In this document: positions 1-6,038 of the stretch, in pieces
Layout of the letters: the number at the start of each line of letters is the position of its first letter
Numbering within the stretch: position 1 is the first letter of the stretch
From: JACPRB01 sp964468745
GTDB taxonomy: Bacteria; Planctomycetota; MHYJ01; JACPRB01
Direction: 5' to 3'
Assembly: GCA_964468745.1 (NCBI GenBank)
Contig: CAYXVY010000038.1
Location: forward strand, 1 to 10,505
DNA: 10,505 nt
Translations under genes and position numbers: made by a program
Notes under the pieces: generated by a model
The model's input: only the letters and a program-made list of their open reading frames with translations
What the model was told of the DNA's origin: nothing
The model's database searches: none

Positions 1-2
1 GC

Positions 3-185
3 GACGATCCGTCGTTCCGCATCAGGCGCACCGTCGTCGGCAAGCTGGGGGACCTTGGGGAAGAGAAGGCGATCGGGGCGCTCGAGAAGCGCTCGCCGCT
101 CGAATTCGACGGACGGCTCGTCAAAGACATCCGGAAAGCGGTCGCGAAGATCAAGAACCCGCCGCCCGCACCGCCGAAGAAGTAG
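3..185 (+). CDS. C-terminal fragment of an upstream protein, HEAT-repeat-like
   Basis: This reading frame enters from the left edge and ends at TAG 183-185, giving about 60 residues. The pattern (R-R-T-V-V-G-K-L-G-D-L-G-E-E-K-A-I then A-L-E-K) is typical of a HEAT-like helical repeat, and the end is a basic, Pro-rich tail (PPPAPPKK). Such repeats occur at the C-terminus of many scaffold proteins and some M1-type aminopeptidases. The N-terminal part lies outside the window, so the parent enzyme cannot be named. The frame is open across the whole stretch, and GC-rich third positions support coding. Confidence 0.6.
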   Translation, partial: DDPSFRIRRTVVGKLGDLGEEKAIGALEKRSPLEFDGRLVKDIRKAVAKIKNPPPAPPKK

Positions 186-211
186 GCCCGATGGCCCCGT
201 TTGGTCGATCT

Positions 212-220
212 TGTTAGCAT
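212..220 (+). promoter_or_regulatory. Possible extended -10 element for the arginase gene
   Basis: TGT followed by TAGCAT resembles an extended -10 (TGn plus TAnnnT). The hexamer ends 6 nt before the GTG at 227, so a transcript would begin at about the start codon. That fits a leaderless mRNA, and no strong Shine-Dalgarno is visible (only AGAGAAG abutting the GTG). No good -35 was found. This is an inference from spacing. Confidence 0.3.
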
Positions 221-226
221 AGAGAA

Positions 227-1135
227 GTGAGCAAGGTCGCCATTCACGGCTGTCCTCTGGATCTCGGCGCCAACCGACGCGGCGTCGAAATGGGCCCCAG
301 CGCCCTGCGCGTGGCCGGCCTCGCCGAGCGCATCAAGAGCCTCGGGTACGACGTGGTCGATCGCGGCGACATCGACGCCCCGCTCCAGGAGGAGTGCGAG
401 ATCGGCGACCCGAAGATGAAGTACGCCGCGGACATCAAGAAAGTCTGCGACGAGCTGTGCGAGCGCACCTACAAGTCGTGCAAAGAGGGGTTCATCCCCG
501 TCACGCTCGGGGGCGACCACTCGCTGGCGATGGGCTCGATCTCCGGCGTCGCGAAGTTCCACCGCGAGCAGGAAAAGAAGATCGGCTTGATCTGGTTCGA
601 CGCGCACGGCGACATGAACACGCCCGAGTCGTCGAGCAGCGGAAACGTCCACGGCATGCCGCTCGCGCACATCCTCGGGATGGGGGACGCGACCCTCGCC
701 GGCATCGGCGGCTTCAAGCCGAAGCTGCACTACACGAACGCCGTGCTGATCGGGATCCGCGACCTCGACGAGCGCGAGAAGGGGATGATCGCGCAGAGCG
801 GCATCCACGTCTTCACGATGAAGGACATCGACAAGCACGGCATCTCGCACGTGATCGACGAGGCGATCGATCACGCCACGCGCGGCACGGCGGGCGTGCA
901 CGTCTCGTTCGACATCGACGCGATGGACCCGCGCGACGCGCCGGGGGTGGGCACGCCGAAAAAGGGCGGGCTCACGTACCGCGAGGCGCACCTGTCGCTT
1001 GAGATCGTGGCGGACGCGCGCGCGCTCATCGGAATGGACATGGTCGAGATCAACCCGATCCTCGACACGCGCAACAGCACGGGCGAATTGGGGGCGGAGC
1101 TGATTCTGTCCGCATTGGGTAAGAGGATCTTTTAG
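227..1135 (+). CDS. rocF: Arginase (ureohydrolase family)
   Basis: Arginase hydrolyses L-arginine to L-ornithine and urea in the cytoplasm, using a binuclear Mn centre. The 302-residue length is normal for the family. The motifs are complete: GGDHS at 95-99 (H98), DAHGD at 125-129, N-T-P followed by S-G-N-x-HGMP at about 131-145, S-F-D-I-D-x-x-D-P at 227-235, and E-I-N-P near 274-277. The probable metal ligands are H98, D125, H127, D129, D229 and D231. The SGN-HGMP block favours arginase over agmatinase. The GTG start at 227 fits the family's N-terminus (VAIHGCPLDLGANRRGV). A gap of about 16 bp separates it from the next gene, so they may share a transcript. No ornithine or urea pathway partner is in the window. 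Confidence 0.93.
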   Translation: MSKVAIHGCPLDLGANRRGVEMGPSALRVAGLAERIKSLGYDVVDRGDIDAPLQEECEIGDPKMKYAADIKKVCDELCERTYKSCKEGFIPVTLGGDHSLAMGSISGVAKFHREQEKKIGLIWFDAHGDMNTPESSSSGNVHGMPLAHILGMGDATLAGIGGFKPKLHYTNAVLIGIRDLDEREKGMIAQSGIHVFTMKDIDKHGISHVIDEAIDHATRGTAGVHVSFDIDAMDPRDAPGVGTPKKGGLTYREAHLSLEIVADARALIGMDMVEINPILDTRNSTGELGAELILSALGKRIF

Positions 1136-1151
1136 CGAAGGGCGGGCGACG

Positions 1152-1403
1152 ATGGCGACCAAGGGCATGGACCCCCTGATGAAGAAGCTTTACATCGGGT
1201 TGGCAGCGGTGGTCCTGTTCCTCACGTGTACGATCTGGGGATGCATGTCGTGCGGCAAGGGCGGCAAGGAAATGGGCTGGTACAAGTGCCGCAAGGAGGG
1301 TTGCGCCGGGCGCGTGGAAGTCCAGATGCAGGGCAAGAAGCCGAAGAGCGGCAAGATCCCGACGTGCGTCGACACACACGGTCAGATGAAGTTGGAGGAG
1401 TGA
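1152..1403 (+). CDS. Small membrane-anchored Cys-rich (zinc-ribbon-like) protein
   Basis: I do not recognise this 83-residue protein. It has a short charged N-terminus, one transmembrane segment at about residues 13-30, and then a Cys-rich tail: C31-M-S-C34, C46 and C51 (C-x4-C), and C72 with H76. The spacing suggests one small zinc-binding knuckle facing one side of the membrane. Its identity as a zinc site is inferred from Cys spacing only. The start at ATG 1152 lies after a G-rich stretch (GGGCGGGCG) that is at best a weak ribosome site; M6 and M10 are in-frame alternatives. It ends 28 bp before the next gene and probably shares a transcript with it. Confidence 0.65.
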   Translation: MATKGMDPLMKKLYIGLAAVVLFLTCTIWGCMSCGKGGKEMGWYKCRKEGCAGRVEVQMQGKKPKSGKIPTCVDTHGQMKLEE

Positions 1404-1431
1404 TTCCTCGGCGCGAGGCGTCCAGAATCCA

Positions 1432-2085
1432 GTGACTCCCGAAGACAAGGAATTCGCGCGCACCTGTCTCGAGAAGCGGTGGCTGACGATCGAGCAGGTG
1501 GAGGAGATCAAGCGGGTTTCGGCGGAGCGATCGCAGACGTTCCGCGACGTCGCCGTCGCGTACGGCCTCGTGCGGGAGAAGCGCGCGGCGCCGGCGCCGC
1601 CGGTGTGGGGGTACGTCGTCCTTGGCGTGTTCGCGTTCTTCCTGGTCGGCTCGACCGCGACCCTCGTTCTCTGGCTGCGGGCGAATCGAGCGCTGGAGCT
1701 GGAGAACGCGCGCGTCCGTGCGGCGCTCGAACGGCAGCATGGCCGCGAGCGGGATCCGGATCCGACGCCGCTGGCCATCCAGGCGGAGCGGCGGCTGATG
1801 AGTGCGCGCGAATCGCTTCGATACGTCGACCATAACTCGAACAAGCTCCCCGAGGCCGAGCGGCAGACGCGACTCGCGGAGTCGGTCGCGGGATTCGACC
1901 AGTATCTCGACTTCCGGCCCGACAGCGCGGCGGTCCTGTGCGATCGCGGTCGCGCGCGCGACATGCTGGGACGCCTGCCCGACGCGCTGGCCGACTACGA
2001 GAAGGCGATGCAGCTTGACCCGACGCTCGGTAGACTCGTCGCTCAACGGGTGGAACAGCTGCGGACCGTGATCCGTCCCAAATAG
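1432..2085 (+). CDS. Single-pass membrane protein with N-terminal helical segment and TPR-like tail
   Basis: This 217-residue protein has three visible parts. Residues 1-50 form a helical, charged segment (E-F-A-R-T-C-L-E-K-R-W-L-T-I-E-Q-V-E-E) resembling N-terminal leader domains seen on regulatory proteins of some Planctomycetota. A Pro/Ala linker leads to one transmembrane helix at about 59-82. A helical stalk at 84-102 precedes a TPR-like pair at about 148-197, with the A-L-x-D-Y-E-K-A-x-x-L-D-P signature of a TPR second helix. TPRs bind protein partners, but the partner is unknown. The start is GTG 1432, with GAGGCG upstream as a weak ribosome site. Its stop lies 1 nt before the E1 gene, so the two are probably co-transcribed and translationally coupled. 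Confidence 0.75.
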   Translation: MTPEDKEFARTCLEKRWLTIEQVEEIKRVSAERSQTFRDVAVAYGLVREKRAAPAPPVWGYVVLGVFAFFLVGSTATLVLWLRANRALELENARVRAALERQHGRERDPDPTPLAIQAERRLMSARESLRYVDHNSNKLPEAERQTRLAESVAGFDQYLDFRPDSAAVLCDRGRARDMLGRLPDALADYEKAMQLDPTLGRLVAQRVEQLRTVIRPK

Positions 2086-2086
2086 C

Positions 2087-3232
2087 ATGGACGATATCCT
2101 CATCATCGACGAGAACGACCGGTACGGCCGGTTCCGCCTCATCTCGTGGTGGCGGCAGGAGAAACTGCTCGCCGGCAAGGTGCTCGTGGTTGGCGCAGGT
2201 GCTCTCGGCAACGAGGTGCTGAAAAACCTCGCGCTGCTCGGCGTCGGGCACGTGTTCATCATCGACTACGACTCGATCGAGTCGACCAATCTGACGCGCA
2301 GCGTTCTCTATCGCGCGGGTGACGAAGGGCAGCCGAAGGCGCTGCGCGCGGCGGCGGCGGTGAAGCTGATCAATCCGGATGTGAAAGTGCACGCGCTCAA
2401 CGGCAACGTCATCACGGATCTCGGGCTCGGCCTATTCGCGGAGATGGACGTCGTGATCGGCTGCCTCGACAACCGCGAGGCGAGGCTCTGGATCAACCGC
2501 CAGTGCTGGAAGGTGAATCGCCCGTGGGTCGATGGCGCCATCCAGGAGATCAGCGGCGTCGCGAAGGTCTTCTGTCCGCCCGCGAGCGCGTGTTACGAGT
2601 GCGCGATGACGGAAGCGGACTACCGGCTGATCAATCTCAAGTACTCCTGTCCGCTGCTGAAGCGCGAGGACATCGCCGAGGGGAAGGTGCCCACCGCGCC
2701 GACAATCTCGTCGATCATCGCCGGGATCCAGACGCAGGAGGCGTTGAAGCTGCTGCACGGATTGGCGGTGAAGCCCGGCGCGGCGATGGTGTTCAACGGC
2801 GAGTCGAACAATTTTTACACGACGAACTATCAGCGCAAGGAAGACTGCCTGTCGCACGAGACGTACCCGTCGCCCGAGGACGTGCCGCTCGGCGCGTCCT
2901 CGACTGCGGAGGAGCTCTTCAAGCACGCCGGCGGGGCGCTCGAGCTCGATCGCGATCTGCTGCTCGAGGTCCATTGCCCGACGTGCGACATCCGCAAGCC
3001 CATCATGAAGCCGCTGGCGCTCTCGCACTACAAGGACGGCGTCTGCGCGAAGTGCGGCACCGTGATGCTGACGAAGATTGTGCACACCATCGAGGCGGGG
3101 ACTCCCGAGGCGAAGCGGACCCTGCGGGAACTGGGGGTGCCGCCGTTCGACATCGTGCGGGTGCGGAAGGGGCGCGACACGCGATTCCTGCGGCTGGCGG
3201 GAGACCGCGCGGAACTGATTCGCTGGGAATAG
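2087..3232 (+). CDS. E1-like ubiquitin-activating enzyme (ThiF/MoeB/UBA fold) with C-terminal zinc ribbon
   Basis: E1 enzymes adenylate the C-terminus of a ubiquitin-like protein with ATP, hold it as a thioester, and pass it to an E2. This 381-residue protein shows the nucleotide-binding G-A-G-A-L-G at 36-41, the acidic end of strand 2 (I-I-D-Y-D) at 58-62, N-L-T-R-S at 68-72, and G-C-L-D-N-R-E-A-R at 125-133. Cys188 in Y-S-C-P-L-L followed by V-P-T-A-P-T-I is the probable catalytic Cys. C169-x-x-C172 pairs with C297-x-x-C300 or C320-x-x-C323 as zinc sites; the last two form a clear C-terminal ribbon. Residues 2-9 (DDILIIDE) are an acidic SIM-like motif that recurs in the E2. The start lies 1 nt after the previous stop with no clear Shine-Dalgarno, suggesting coupling. 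The C-terminal ribbon has no counterpart in MoeB or ThiF. Confidence 0.9.
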   Translation: MDDILIIDENDRYGRFRLISWWRQEKLLAGKVLVVGAGALGNEVLKNLALLGVGHVFIIDYDSIESTNLTRSVLYRAGDEGQPKALRAAAAVKLINPDVKVHALNGNVITDLGLGLFAEMDVVIGCLDNREARLWINRQCWKVNRPWVDGAIQEISGVAKVFCPPASACYECAMTEADYRLINLKYSCPLLKREDIAEGKVPTAPTISSIIAGIQTQEALKLLHGLAVKPGAAMVFNGESNNFYTTNYQRKEDCLSHETYPSPEDVPLGASSTAEELFKHAGGALELDRDLLLEVHCPTCDIRKPIMKPLALSHYKDGVCAKCGTVMLTKIVHTIEAGTPEAKRTLRELGVPPFDIVRVRKGRDTRFLRLAGDRAELIRWE

Positions 3233-3241
3233 CGATTGTCC

Positions 3242-3269
3242 GTGAGCACCGCGGCTCCCGCGTCGTCAC
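3242..3269 (+). other. GC-rich hairpin after the E1 gene
   Basis: CGCGG 3250-3254 pairs with CCGCG 3258-3262 around a CTC loop, and GTGA 3242-3245 can pair with TCAC 3266-3269 across an internal loop. No T-run follows. It may slow or partly end transcription before the Ubl promoter, but it is not a convincing intrinsic terminator. Confidence 0.3.
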
Positions 3270-3285
3270 ACCTTTAGATGGTGCG

Positions 3286-3314
3286 TTGACACCCTGACAA
3301 TCGGGTGTTAGAAC
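3286..3314 (+). promoter_or_regulatory. Strong sigma-70-type promoter upstream of the Ubl gene
   Basis: A perfect -35 TTGACA (3286-3291) is followed by a 17-bp spacer and TAGAAC (3309-3314). TGT directly upstream of the hexamer gives an extended -10. The expected start point is about 3321, leaving an 80-nt leader before the Ubl ATG. It is the best promoter in the window and implies that the Ubl is transcribed at a higher level than the upstream E1. Confidence 0.7.
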
Positions 3315-3390
3315 CTAATCAGAGGGATTGTCGAAAGGTCGTAACGAGCAGGGGATCGCGGAGTCTCAACACCATGCTGGAAGAGCAGCC

Positions 3391-3397
3391 AAGGAGG
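3391..3397 (+). promoter_or_regulatory. Shine-Dalgarno deciding the Ubl start
   Basis: AAGGAGG ends 6 nt before ATG 3404. It selects that ATG over the in-frame GTG 3305 and ATG 3374, which have no such site and whose added residues are poorly structured. Confidence 0.85.
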
Positions 3398-3403
3398 TCG
3401 GGT

Positions 3404-3682
3404 ATGGCAGAGGGTGAAGGCGTTCAGGTCACGTTCCTGGATCAGACGGGCGCCAAAAGCGTGAAGGCGAAGATCTCTCCGACAGTCCCGGTGAAGAAAA
3501 TTCTTCCGAACATCATCACGAAGATGCAGCTTCCCGTGACCGCTCCGGATGGGACGCCGATGTCGTACAGCCTGGACCACAAGGAGGGCGGCAAGCGCCT
3601 CCAAGAGGGCCAGTGCCTGCCCGAAGCCGGCGTGAAGGAAGGCGATCACCTCATCGTCTATCCGGAGATCGTGGCCGGTTAG
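3404..3682 (+). CDS. Ubiquitin-like beta-grasp modifier protein (Ubl)
   Basis: This 92-residue protein is probably the modifier activated by the neighbouring E1. Residues 7-25 (V-Q-V-T-F, then S-V-K-A-K-I) form the opening beta-hairpin of a beta-grasp fold. A helix at about 29-42 (V-K-K-I-L-P-N-I-I-T-K-M) follows, then strands with S-Y-S-L-D-H and G-K-R-L, and finally G-D-H-L-I-V-Y-P-E-I-V-A-G. The layout and length match small ubiquitin, ThiS and YukD-like folds. The chain ends directly in Ala-Gly, so it needs no trimming before activation, and it has a single terminal Gly instead of Gly-Gly. The only Cys is C71. It has its own promoter and a strong ribosome site. The beta-grasp call rests on pattern and context, not on alignment. 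Confidence 0.82.
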   Translation: MAEGEGVQVTFLDQTGAKSVKAKISPTVPVKKILPNIITKMQLPVTAPDGTPMSYSLDHKEGGKRLQEGQCLPEAGVKEGDHLIVYPEIVAG

Positions 3683-3693
3683 CGCCGCTTCGC

Positions 3694-3813
3694 GAGATCA
3701 AAGAGCAGAGACGAAAGATCAAAGGTCGTTGGCGCTGGCGCGCCCCTCTTTTTAGGTGATGGGTAGCGATGGGAGTGGAGCTCTCTGATCTTTCATCTCT
3801 GATCTTTGGTCTT
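3694..3813. repeat. 120-bp imperfect inverted repeat between the Ubl and the next gene
   Basis: Left arm 3694-3724 is the reverse complement of right arm 3783-3813 at 26 of 31 positions by eye, with some mismatches allowing G-U pairs. Each arm also contains an internal direct repeat of AGATCAAAG or its complement. The spacer (3725-3782) holds CCCCTCTTTTT and a G-rich run. In RNA it would form one long hairpin about 11 nt after the Ubl stop. It could be a MITE or other dispersed palindromic repeat, or an mRNA processing or attenuation hairpin that keeps Ubl expression above that of the downstream genes. Unlike the rest of the window it is AT-leaning, which fits an inserted element. Confidence 0.75.
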
Positions 3814-3821
3814 TTCCTGCC

Positions 3822-4250
3822 ATGAGCAACAAGGCTTACGCTGTCGGCATCACGCTGCTCTTGGGGTTCATCGGCTACGGCGTCTGGAAGGTCGTCCTGA
3901 AAGAGCGGCTCCCCCTGCTGTCGTACTCGGGGGAGATCGACGGCATCCTGCGGCTGGCGGAGGAGACGATCGAGAAGAGCATGCCGCCGCGCACGGACGC
4001 GGTGAAGCTGAAACGAGGGGCCGCCGAGCTGCGAGCGAAGCACGACGTCCTGATCGAGCGTGCCGGCGACAGCGACAAGCACCGGCCGTCCTATCGCAAG
4101 ATTGACGAAATCGTGATGCAGATCGAATATGCGGCGCAGCAGCCCGACTCGGCCGACGTGGTCGAAGCGCGGTTTCGCAAGGCGCGCGAGGGGATGGCGG
4201 ACGTCAAGTCGCTCCTCGGCACGCCGCAGGACGAGCCCACGCAACCGTAA
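3822..4250 (+). CDS. Membrane-anchored helical protein of the Ubl operon, function unknown
   Basis: I do not recognise this 142-residue protein. Residues 1-25 contain one transmembrane segment (Y-A-V-G-I-T-L-L-L-G-F-I-G-Y-G-V-W), followed by a basic stretch. The remainder is charged and probably helical: a long helix around 39-85 rich in Glu, Lys and Arg, then an acidic, Pro-containing end. There is no Cys and no catalytic motif. It starts 8 nt after the inverted repeat without a clear Shine-Dalgarno, and its stop overlaps AAGGA, the ribosome site of the E2. Its position in the operon suggests that it anchors the conjugation machinery or a substrate at the membrane; that is an inference. Confidence 0.75.
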   Translation: MSNKAYAVGITLLLGFIGYGVWKVVLKERLPLLSYSGEIDGILRLAEETIEKSMPPRTDAVKLKRGAAELRAKHDVLIERAGDSDKHRPSYRKIDEIVMQIEYAAQQPDSADVVEARFRKAREGMADVKSLLGTPQDEPTQP

Positions 4251-4258
4251 GGAATCAG

Positions 4259-4987
4259 ATGGCGATGTTCGACACGCCGCGGACGCGGCGCCTGCAGTCC
4301 GACACCGAGGCGATGAAGGCGCTCAAGGAGAATTCCTCCATCGTCGACTTCCAGTCGTTCGGCGATCCGCCGGAGCGCTACCTGATGACGTTCCGCGGCA
4401 AGGGGCTGATGCGCAAGACCGAGTCCGAGGGGGTGGATGTAGCCGATGTCCATCGCGTAGAGATCCGTCTGGGGATCGATTACCCGCGCAGCCGGCCGGA
4501 CCTTCAGTGGCTGACGAGCATCTATCACCCGAACATCTCGGCCGTCGGCGCCGTCTGCCTCGGCGGCTATAGCACCAACTGGGTGCCGAGCCTGGGGCTT
4601 GCGGAGTTGTGCGAGATGCTGTGGGACATGGTGCGCATGTCGAACTACGACCCGAAGAGCGCCTATAACTACAGCGCGGGGCGCTGGTGCGAAACGCAGA
4701 CGCAGTACGACTTCCCGCTGGACAAGCGCAACCTGCGCGACCGTGTAGGGAAGACGGTGGGCGCGAACGTGATCAAGATCGACCTCGGCGGGAGGAAAGA
4801 GGCGCCGGCGATCGTGAAGCCGCCGGAGGACGACATTCTGATCATCGATGACTCGACGCCCACGCCCGCATTGCCCATCCGGCCCGTGCCGCGGCCGGCG
4901 GTGCAGCAGTCCCGCCCGCAGGCTCCGCCTCGTCCGCCGCCGCGGCCCGCGGACGATCCGGATATCCTGATCATCGACGATGAATAG
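4259..4987 (+). CDS. E2-like ubiquitin-conjugating enzyme (UBC fold) with SIM-bearing tail
   Basis: E2s take the Ubl from E1 as a thioester and pass it to targets. This 242-residue protein has a UBC domain at about 10-160. It shows the canonical H90-P91-N92 motif and Cys100 in G-A-V-C-L-G-G, matching the eukaryotic HPN-then-catalytic-Cys layout with 7 residues between. The aromatic and helical C-terminal half (W-V-P-S-L-G-L-A-E-L-C-E-M-L-W-D-M-V) also fits. After the domain comes a tail with DDILIIDD (191-198), a Pro/Arg/Gln linker (199-230), and DILIIDDE ending the protein (235-242). The tail motifs are acidic SIM-like repeats shared with E1 residues 2-9. AAGGA lies just before the start. 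The stop overlaps the JAB start by 8 nt (ATGAATAG). Confidence 0.92.
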   Translation: MAMFDTPRTRRLQSDTEAMKALKENSSIVDFQSFGDPPERYLMTFRGKGLMRKTESEGVDVADVHRVEIRLGIDYPRSRPDLQWLTSIYHPNISAVGAVCLGGYSTNWVPSLGLAELCEMLWDMVRMSNYDPKSAYNYSAGRWCETQTQYDFPLDKRNLRDRVGKTVGANVIKIDLGGRKEAPAIVKPPEDDILIIDDSTPTPALPIRPVPRPAVQQSRPQAPPRPPPRPADDPDILIIDDE

Positions 4988-5552
4988 CGACATCGATATC
5001 GTCGGGGAAGTGGGCGAGCTTGAGATCGCCAAGCCGCCGGAGAAGATCATCCCGACGCTCGACAAGGCGCACCGCGTGGAGCCGATGGGGACGATCGCCG
5101 GCGACGACCTGCACATCTTCCTGCGCGAGGAGATCCTGCGCGAGATCGTCCTGTACGCGAAGTCGAACGTCGCGCGCGAGCTGGGCGGGGTGCTCATCGG
5201 CGACTTCTACGCCTGGAAACAGAATCTCTGGCTGGACATCGTCGGCTACGTCAAGGCGCAGAACTATCAGAATACGGCGGCGAGTTTCACATTCACGCAC
5301 GATGCGTGGAGTGGGATCACGCGCGAGAAGGAGAAGCGCTTCAACGACAAGCCGATCGTGGGCTGGCAGCACACGCATCCCGGATACGGCGTGTTTCTGT
5401 CGGGCATGGACATGTTCATTCAGAACAATTTCTTCAACCTGCCGTACCAGGTGGCGCTGGTGGTGGATCCGCGGGCGGACACGCTGGGGTTTTTCCAGTG
5501 GAAGCATCGGCGCGTGACGCCGTGCGGTTTTTTCTACATCTTCGACCGGTAG
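4980..5552 (+). CDS. JAMM/JAB-family metallopeptidase, predicted deubiquitinase-like
   Basis: JAMM peptidases cut isopeptide or peptide bonds after a Ubl C-terminus using Zn. This 190-residue protein has the whole motif: E67 in A-R-E-L-G-G-V-L-I-G, H131-T-H133-P, and S141-G-M-D144, with 7 residues between the second His and Ser. The domain spans about 45-185. Because the Ubl already ends in Gly, its likely role is removing Ubl from targets. The N-terminal extension (1-44) is acidic and begins D4-I-D-I-V8, a weaker version of the I-x-I-I motif of E1 and E2. The gene overlaps the E2 end by 8 nt, so the two are translationally coupled. E1, E2 and JAB together make a conjugation role much likelier than a CysO-type or sulfur-transfer role. 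Confidence 0.92.
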   Translation: MNSDIDIVGEVGELEIAKPPEKIIPTLDKAHRVEPMGTIAGDDLHIFLREEILREIVLYAKSNVARELGGVLIGDFYAWKQNLWLDIVGYVKAQNYQNTAASFTFTHDAWSGITREKEKRFNDKPIVGWQHTHPGYGVFLSGMDMFIQNNFFNLPYQVALVVDPRADTLGFFQWKHRRVTPCGFFYIFDR

Positions 5553-5571
5553 CGCGGGATAATTCGCAGGC

Positions 5572-5889
5572 ATGGCACGCGGCGCTGGCAAGTGCGTCCT
5601 TTGCGGCAAGGGCGTGAAGAGCGGGGAAGCCGTCTCGACGTACCGCATCGAGGGGGATATCAAGGGATTCGCGCGGGACATCGATCTGCGCAAGGCTTTC
5701 CACAATGATTGCCTTACCCGCGATGCCGGGATCAATGAGATCGCGCGGGCGCAGGTGCTCGATTACCTGGAGGCGGTTGCGTTCAACACGTCCGTGCTTG
5801 ATGATCTCAAGACCCAGAATCTCGATCGCGCGGCCCGGGTGTTGCGCGAGCTGAAGTGGCGGGATAAGTACAAGCCACCGCCGAAATAG
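5572..5889 (+). CDS. Small CxxC/HxxC zinc-binding protein, candidate E3 or adaptor
   Basis: This 105-residue protein has C8-x-x-C11 near the N-terminus and H44-x-x-C47 (F-H-N-D-C), a four-ligand site typical of treble-clef folds. Between them are two predicted strands (V-S-T-Y-R-I and I-K-G-F-A-R-D-I-D). A helical C-terminal half (about 52-100) ends in a basic K-x-P-P-P-K tail. RING-like and other treble-clef genes have been described beside bacterial Ubl-E1-E2-JAB sets, so an E3-like or substrate-adaptor role is plausible. Only one zinc site is visible, so this is not a classical two-zinc RING. The start is ATG 5572, 19 bp after the JAB stop. GATAAT at 5558-5563 lies close upstream and could give it a near-leaderless promoter of its own. 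Confidence 0.75.
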   Translation: MARGAGKCVLCGKGVKSGEAVSTYRIEGDIKGFARDIDLRKAFHNDCLTRDAGINEIARAQVLDYLEAVAFNTSVLDDLKTQNLDRAARVLRELKWRDKYKPPPK

Positions 5890-5914
5890 GCGCTTACAAG
5901 TAAATCGAGTTTTA

Positions 5915-5926
5915 CAGGGCGCCCTG
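5915..5926. other. Perfect 12-bp palindrome in the 5890-6151 gap
   Basis: CAGGGCGCCCTG is a perfect dyad 26 nt after the last Ubl-operon gene. It could be a regulator site or chance in GC-rich DNA. The rest of the 262-bp gap holds the terminator hairpin at 6039 and the ribosome site at 6137; I see no gene or clear promoter in it. Confidence 0.25.
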
Positions 5927-6038
5927 GTGCAACGCTGCTTGTCAGTTGCAATCCGCTGGGCGCAAGGCGCTTGTAGCGTTTGCCCCTTCCTGCCACATGG
6001 CATAACGGTTGCTATCCATGGGGTTAGAAGAATTTGTA

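Noticed and set aside
2090..2113. ILII-D motif as the first strand of a response-regulator receiver domain
   Set aside because: No receiver domain follows in E1, and the E2 copies are in a disordered tail and at the extreme C-terminus.
3305..3403. Longer Ubl N-terminus from GTG 3305 or ATG 3374
   Set aside because: The region overlaps the predicted -10 and leader, has no ribosome site, and the strong AAGGAGG serves ATG 3404.
3694..3813. CRISPR array
   Set aside because: The repeats are inverted, only a few short units, with no regular spacers or cas genes.
2087..5552. CBASS-type E1/E2/JAB ancillary module
   Set aside because: No CD-NTase or effector gene is adjacent, E1 and E2 are separate genes, and a dedicated Ubl is present.
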